From positions 1-64,000 of the forward strand of contig CAKSLH010000003.1 of assembly GCA_934466515.1 (NCBI GenBank): a stretch of 64,000 nt of DNA, in the 5' to 3' direction. The stretch is from an uncultured Eubacteriales bacterium. GTDB taxonomy: Bacteria > Bacillota > Clostridia > Oscillospirales > Acutalibacteraceae. Positions 59,581 through 64,000 of the stretch are shown here, in pieces. Below the pieces are notes generated by a model that saw only the letters and a program-made list of their open reading frames with translations, was not told the origin of the DNA and made no database searches. The position numbers and the translations under genes are program-made. How positions within the stretch are numbered: the stretch's first letter is position 1; each line of letters begins with the position of its first letter.

Positions 59581-59592
59581 GAGGTAAATTAT

Positions 59593-60450
59593 ATGCCTAA
59601 ATTAAAGTTTTTAAAATATTTAAAAAGAATTCCCATGCTTTTTCAGGCTCTTTGGGCTTCAAAAAGGGGGAAAATCATTCTTTGCGCGACGATCGCGGCT
59701 CTTGTTCTGATAATTGCCGCAATTGTTGCGGTAAGCTTAAATTCCGATAGGGTGGGGACGGCTCTTGACCCCGAGTCAAAAAGCTATGAAAGAGTGCAGG
59801 TAAGGGTAACCCAGTCGCTTGAAAATCTTTCGGACGATTCTTCATATTCAAGCGATTATACAGACAGCACCGTGACCGACGGATTAAGTTCGGATACCGA
59901 CAGTCAGTCGGCGGCTTCTCAGACCTCTTCTGCCGAGCCTGAGGAAATCAGCGTAATGAAAAAGGACGGAGATGTTTATTACGAGGAGGGGCTCAGCGGA
60001 AAGTGCTACTATTATTCGCGTGACAAAAAAGACTATGTTTTGTATTATGACGATTTTTACGGCATAAATGCGGACAACGGCAAGTGGACCGAGGTGAGCG
60101 CGGATAATTATAATATCGCGCCTTCCTTTGATTTTTCGGTGCTTGATAAGGTGAAATCCTCAGAGCTTAAGAAAAAAGACGGTTATTATGTTCCGAAAAA
60201 AGAGGACAGCACCCTGTTCTATGATTTGCTCGGAATAAAAAACAAGGATTATTACAGCGAATACGATATAAAGATATATATTGAAAAGGGCAAGCTTAAA
60301 AAGATTGAGACCGAATATGTGTTCAATTATTCTGCTTCGGGCTCCGAAATCGGAACGGTAACCTCATTCAGGGCAAAGCAGAATTATGAATTTTCCTATG
60401 ATGATGAAAAAATAACTGTTCCTAAGGCGGATGTGACAAATGAAAAGTAA
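59593..60450 (+). CDS. Membrane-anchored surface protein, function unknown
   Basis: 285 aa. One membrane helix at about 25-46, a Ser/Asp-rich linker (70-115) and an extracellular beta-rich domain (about 120-280) with many Tyr, Lys and Asp. GGAGG ribosome binding site at 59579-59584, partly inside E3. Overlaps the next gene by 11 bp, suggesting joint function. No family recognised. Confidence 0.75.
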   Translation: MPKLKFLKYLKRIPMLFQALWASKRGKIILCATIAALVLIIAAIVAVSLNSDRVGTALDPESKSYERVQVRVTQSLENLSDDSSYSSDYTDSTVTDGLSSDTDSQSAASQTSSAEPEEISVMKKDGDVYYEEGLSGKCYYYSRDKKDYVLYYDDFYGINADNGKWTEVSADNYNIAPSFDFSVLDKVKSSELKKKDGYYVPKKEDSTLFYDLLGIKNKDYYSEYDIKIYIEKGKLKKIETEYVFNYSASGSEIGTVTSFRAKQNYEFSYDDEKITVPKADVTNEK

Positions 60451-61090
60451 AATTTTAAAACTAATGTCGGGGATTATTATTGCGGTAACGGTTTTTGCTT
60501 TAAATGTCAGCGCCTCGGGCACGGTGTTTTCGGTGCTGTATTCCGACCCCGCAAAAAAAGAGGTTAATATCAGCGTTTCTACCGATACCGTTAAGGAAAT
60601 AGGCGGAATTGATATTTCGGTTTCCTATAATTCAAGCGATTGGGAGCTTGTCAAAAACTCCGAAAAATGCGGACTGAAAAAGGGTATGATAACCGCACAG
60701 AAGGGCTATGTCAGAGTTCTTTGGGACACTACGGAAAAAACCGAAATTTCCGATGTTATTTTGACCGCTTCATTTAAAAAGCTTAATGAAAACGCCGCTG
60801 TGGACGATATAAATATCACCGTAAACGATTACTATGACAATACGGTTGAAATGAACGATATTCCTTATGATATTAACTATTCAATGTCCGATAATGTAAG
60901 GAAAATCAGCAGTGTAAGCATTCCGCTTATTATAATCGCCGTTATTATAGTTCTTCTTGCCGGAGCAATGCTTTTCTTTATGAAAAAGTATAAGATAAGC
61001 TTTAAGGACTTAGCCGGCGTGATAAAATCAGAGCTTTCAAAGAATAAAACGAAAAAAAGAATAAAAGAAACAGAAGAAGAGAACTCCTGA
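60440..61090 (+). CDS. Membrane-anchored protein with a cohesin-like domain
   Basis: 216 aa. Signal peptide (1-25), beta-sandwich (about 26-150) with EVNISVSTDTVKEIGGIDIS and VRVLWDTTEKTEISD and ILTASFKKL strands like a cohesin/carbohydrate-module fold, a membrane helix (about 158-178) and a basic cytoplasmic tail. The cohesin resemblance is by eye. No dockerin partner is evident in the window. Confidence 0.65.
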   Translation: MKSKILKLMSGIIIAVTVFALNVSASGTVFSVLYSDPAKKEVNISVSTDTVKEIGGIDISVSYNSSDWELVKNSEKCGLKKGMITAQKGYVRVLWDTTEKTEISDVILTASFKKLNENAAVDDINITVNDYYDNTVEMNDIPYDINYSMSDNVRKISSVSIPLIIIAVIIVLLAGAMLFFMKKYKISFKDLAGVIKSELSKNKTKKRIKETEEENS

Positions 61091-61124
61091 CGGGTTCTCT
61101 TCTTTTAATGTGCAGAATTAAATA

Positions 61125-61400
61125 GGTTGTGTGCCTTACGGCACTTGATATAACCAAACCCTTCCGTCAAAGCTTCGCTTTGCCACCTTTTCCTCCGGAA
61201 GACGGGAACCCTTTTGTCCGCTAATGCGGACATTTCCCCTAACAGGGGAATTTCCTTCCAACTGAAGTGGAGGCTTGGGTTTGTGCTGAGACTAAAGAAA
61301 AGGCTCCCTTCTTTTCGCGTAAGCGAAACAGAGGGGAGCTGGCACCGTAAGGTGACTGAGGGGTATTTTCTAGCATCTACCATCTAATGTCTAATATCTG
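61125..61400 (+). repeat. Interspersed hairpin repeat R, copy 9
   Basis: Full copy including the TTTTCCTCCGGAAGACGGG module and a GTCCGCTAATGCGGAC hairpin; other hairpins TTCGCGTAAGCGAA and GCACCGTAAGGTGA. A worn fragment (GGGGTATTTTTTTAGAT) follows at 61407-61470. The remaining 61470-61590 holds only AT-rich sequence. Confidence 0.9.
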
Positions 61401-61590
61401 GCAAGTGGGGTATTTTTTTAGATTTAAGATTTTAGGCGAATGTTTGCCTATAAGCACCGAGCATTTATAATAAAATTTTTTCAGACCGGTACTTTTTTGA
61501 TATATAATGGACAAAGGTGAATATTGTCATAATAAATATAACTTTTAACAAAGCAACAGCAAAAGTTTTAAACTATAATATCAATAGAGA

Positions 61591-62451
61591 CTAATCCTTC
61601 TCATCATGGGATTTTTTGTAAACGCTCGGGGTCACGCCCTTGTACCGTTTGAATAATCTCGTAAAATAGCTTAAATCGTTAAAGCCGCTTTCGAGCGCCG
61701 ATTCGGTCACCGAAAGATTTGAGTGAATCATAAGATGGCAGGCGTTTTCGATTCTAAGATTGTTGATATATTCAATCGGTGTCATGTTGGTGTAATCCTT
61801 AAAAAGCCTGCAAAGGTATTTTTCGCTTAAGGAACCGACCTCCGCCAGCTGAGAAAGAGTGACATTCTCTGAATAGTTGTTCTGCGCAAAGTCTAGCATT
61901 TTGCTAACCGCTCTGTTCTGCTTTTCTGTTCGCGTTTCCTTTGCCGCTTCGGTTATCATTCCGTCTCGGTAAAGCAGATAAAGAACCCTGTAAAGCAAAG
62001 AGTAAACGCCTAACTCAAAGCACCTTTTCTGAGCGCTTAATTCGCCGAAAAGACAGTCTAAAGCCGTTCTTAATTCGTAATTTTCGCCCACCGTCGGGTT
62101 TATAACCGATTTTCGGTTGATTAAAGGCATTATGTAGGAATCGGCAATATCGTTTTTGTGACGGCAGAGCATAAAAAGGTCCAAAACAACGCATTCGTAA
62201 ACGCAGTCGTGAGGAACTCCGCGGTGGAGCATTCCGCCTTGAATTATGATATGCTCATGTGCGTTTATAAAATAAGGAACATTGTTAAGATAAATTTCAA
62301 GCGTTCCTTTTTTAACCCTTATCAGCTCAAGCTCTCTGTGCCAGTGCAGCGGCATGACATACTGCTCGTGGTTTTTGTCCACATAGTAGTACTGAATGGG
62401 AAAGTCGGGCTTGCCGTGCTTTTTCTTTTCGCTGTAATCAAGATATTTCAT
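61591..62451 (-). CDS. AraC-family transcriptional regulator
   Basis: 286 aa. N-terminal cupin-type sensor (about 20-110; HWHRELELIRVKKGTLEIYL) and C-terminal double HTH (about 185-286) with LSEKYLCRLFKDYTNMTPIE and GFNDLSYFTRLFKRYKGVTP. Divergent from fucI across an 80-bp spacer, so a likely activator of fucose use. Confidence 0.9.
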   Translation of the reverse strand: MKYLDYSEKKKHGKPDFPIQYYYVDKNHEQYVMPLHWHRELELIRVKKGTLEIYLNNVPYFINAHEHIIIQGGMLHRGVPHDCVYECVVLDLFMLCRHKNDIADSYIMPLINRKSVINPTVGENYELRTALDCLFGELSAQKRCFELGVYSLLYRVLYLLYRDGMITEAAKETRTEKQNRAVSKMLDFAQNNYSENVTLSQLAEVGSLSEKYLCRLFKDYTNMTPIEYINNLRIENACHLMIHSNLSVTESALESGFNDLSYFTRLFKRYKGVTPSVYKKSHDEKD

Positions 62452-62531
62452 ATTTTCACCGCCAACCGATGTTTTATTCTATTTTAAAACATTTTTATAA
62501 AATATACAATAGAAATTTGGAGGAATGTAAA

Positions 62532-64000
62532 ATGTCAGAAAACAGGTATGTTCAGGATTATCCGGTTATCGGTATCCGTCCCACTATTGACGGACGCCGC
62601 GGTGTGCTCGGAGTCCGCGAATCGTTAGAGGAGCAGACCATGAACATGGCAAAATCCGCAGCAAAGCTGTTCACCGAAAATCTTAAGTATTCAAACGGCG
62701 AGCCGGTAAAGGTAGTTATCGCGGATACTACCATAGGAAGAGTTGCAGAGGCGGCGGCTTGTGCGGACAAATTCCGCAAAGCAGGCGTTGATATAACTCT
62801 TACCGTTACCCCCTGCTGGTGCTACGGCGCTGAGACCATGGATATGGAAAAGGACACCATTAAGGCTGTCTGGGGCTTTAACGGTACAGAAAGACCGGGA
62901 GCTGTTTATCTGGCTTCGGTTCTTGCTACCCACGCTCAGAAGGGTCTTCCCGCTTTCGGAATTTACGGACATGATGTCTGCGACGCGGACGACACTGAAA
63001 TCCCCGAGGATGTTAAGACAAAGCTTTTAAGATTCGGAAGAGCCGCTGTTGCCGCCGCTACAATGCGAGGTAAGTCATATTTGCAGATAGGCTCTATTAC
63101 AATGGGTATCGGCGGTTCTATAATCGACCCCCACTTTATCGAGGATTATCTCGGCATGCGCGTTGAGTCTGTAGACGAGGTAGAAATCATCCGCAGAATG
63201 ACTGAGGGCATTTATGATGAGAAAGAATATCAGAAAGCCCTCGAATGGTCAAAAAAATACTGCAAAGAGGGATTTGATAAGAACCCCGAAAATCTCCAGA
63301 AAACCGCTCAGCAGAAGAAGGAAGACTGGGAATTCACCGTTAAGATGTGCGTAATCATTAAGGACCTCATGAACGGTAATAAAAATCTTCCTAAGGGCTG
63401 CGAGGAAGAGGCTGTAGGACATAACGCAATCGCCGCAGGCTTCCAGGGTCAGAGACAGTGGACAGACTTCTATCCCAACTGTGACTTCCCCGAGGCGCTC
63501 CTCAATACCTCTTTTGACTGGAACGGTGCAAGAGAGCCGTATGTTTTAGCTACCGAAAACGATGTTTTAAACGGTCTCGGAATGCTGTTTATGAAATTAC
63601 TTACAAACCGCGCTCAGATGTTTGCCGATGTAAGAACCTGCTGGAACAGCAAGTCTGTAAAGAAGGTAACAGGCTATGACCTTGAGGGCCACGCTAAGGA
63701 AGCCGACGGATTTATCCACCTTATAAACTCGGGTGCCTGCTGTCTTGACGCAAGCGGTGCCGCTAAGGACGAAAACGGAAATGCCGTTATGAAGCCGTGG
63801 TACGATGTAACCGAGGCTGATCAGAAAGCAATAATGGAGAACACCACTTGGAACTATGCCGATTTAGGCTATTTCAGAGGCGGCGGATTCTCTTCGCGCT
63901 TTGAAACAAAGGCTGAAATGCCCGCTACAATGATAAGACTTAACCTTGTTAAGGGCTTAGGTCCTGTGCTTCAGATAGTTGAGGGCTGGACCGTAAATCT
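62532..64000 (+). CDS. fucI: L-fucose isomerase (partial, cut by the window end)
   Basis: 489 codons visible, the gene runs off the right edge (family about 590 aa). PVIGIRPTIDGRRGVLGVRE at the N-terminus, TPCWCYGAETMDM, AFGIYGHDVCDADD and GGFSSRFETKAEM are FucI landmarks. Converts L-fucose to L-fuculose. Ribosome binding site TTGGAGGAA; an AT-rich promoter region lies at 62490-62515. Confidence 0.93.
   Translation, partial: MSENRYVQDYPVIGIRPTIDGRRGVLGVRESLEEQTMNMAKSAAKLFTENLKYSNGEPVKVVIADTTIGRVAEAAACADKFRKAGVDITLTVTPCWCYGAETMDMEKDTIKAVWGFNGTERPGAVYLASVLATHAQKGLPAFGIYGHDVCDADDTEIPEDVKTKLLRFGRAAVAAATMRGKSYLQIGSITMGIGGSIIDPHFIEDYLGMRVESVDEVEIIRRMTEGIYDEKEYQKALEWSKKYCKEGFDKNPENLQKTAQQKKEDWEFTVKMCVIIKDLMNGNKNLPKGCEEEAVGHNAIAAGFQGQRQWTDFYPNCDFPEALLNTSFDWNGAREPYVLATENDVLNGLGMLFMKLLTNRAQMFADVRTCWNSKSVKKVTGYDLEGHAKEADGFIHLINSGACCLDASGAAKDENGNAVMKPWYDVTEADQKAIMENTTWNYADLGYFRGGGFSSRFETKAEMPATMIRLNLVKGLGPVLQIVEGWTVN

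Overview
The window looks like chromosomal DNA of a low-to-mid GC Gram-positive anaerobe of the Clostridia, most like a gut Oscillospiraceae/Ruminococcaceae-type bacterium. Reasons: strong GGAGG ribosome binding sites, TTGACA/TATAAT promoters, T-box, PyrR and L10-leader control, a DnaD/DnaI replication-restart pair, an M50 sporulation-type protease, the Firmicutes-type GalT and a Trp-specific ABC importer. No taxon can be fixed from sequence reading alone.

Layout. 0.1-6.6 kb is a phosphate regulon (pstS-pstC-pstA-pstB-phoU, response regulator, histidine kinase); PstS has its two half-domains in swapped order. 6.6-8.0 kb is a small foreign-looking cassette (XRE repressor and divergent SLOG-fold gene) bordered by interspersed repeats. 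8.0-10.1 kb holds rplL-rplJ with an L10 leader and attenuator, and an RluA-type pseudouridine synthase. 10.2-16.8 kb: radC, an M50 protease pair, a LUD-domain protein, a DUF3048 lipoprotein, galT and a cation/proton antiporter. 16.9-18.1 kb is an orphan phage-type lysis cassette (holin, M23 endolysin with Cpl-7 repeats, small ORF). 18.2-20.1 kb: dnaI and dnaD. 20.3-21.4 kb: two tRNA-Arg genes, a tRNA-end-mimicking element and a GtrA-like gene. 21.4-24.6 kb: a trpXYZ-type ABC importer behind a T-box whose specifier reads UGG. 24.6-29.2 kb: EamA transporter, tRNA-Gln with a second tRNA-end-mimicking element, a PfkB kinase, an aminotransferase, rsmA. 30.1-33.1 kb: rpmG-secE-nusG-rplK-rplA, with SecE fused to an extra membrane domain. 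33.1-39.5 kb: two HD hydrolases, an SGNH hydrolase, a GNAT enzyme, pyrR-uraA with a PyrR attenuator, and a G5/3D cell-wall protein. 39.6-46.8 kb: tRNA-Val, a GtrB-like glycosyltransferase, a VCBS-type lipoprotein, a two-component pair split by a repeat, DUF1385 and prmC. 46.9-57.3 kb is a dense housekeeping run (recA-recX-rimO-pgsA-cysE-cysS-trmN6-like-rsmI-LCP-DUF6472-plsC-flavin reductase). 57.3-58.4 kb is a second copy of the XRE/SLOG cassette. 58.4-64 kb: an amidohydrolase, an inverted-repeat element, two surface proteins, an AraC regulator and the start of fucI.

Most unusual content: (1) two copies of a divergent XRE/SLOG cassette with the same repeat borders, each with its own operator-like dyads, the SLOG genes being identical over their last 329 bp but about 13% different before that; (2) at least nine copies of a hairpin-rich repeat whose stems co-vary; (3) a family of short elements that mimic the T-arm and 3' end of the tRNA they follow and share a co-varying GGCA-loop hairpin; (4) a GtrA-like reading frame with a strong ribosome binding site but no ATG/GTG/TTG. 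Identifications rest on motifs read by eye; no database search was run.
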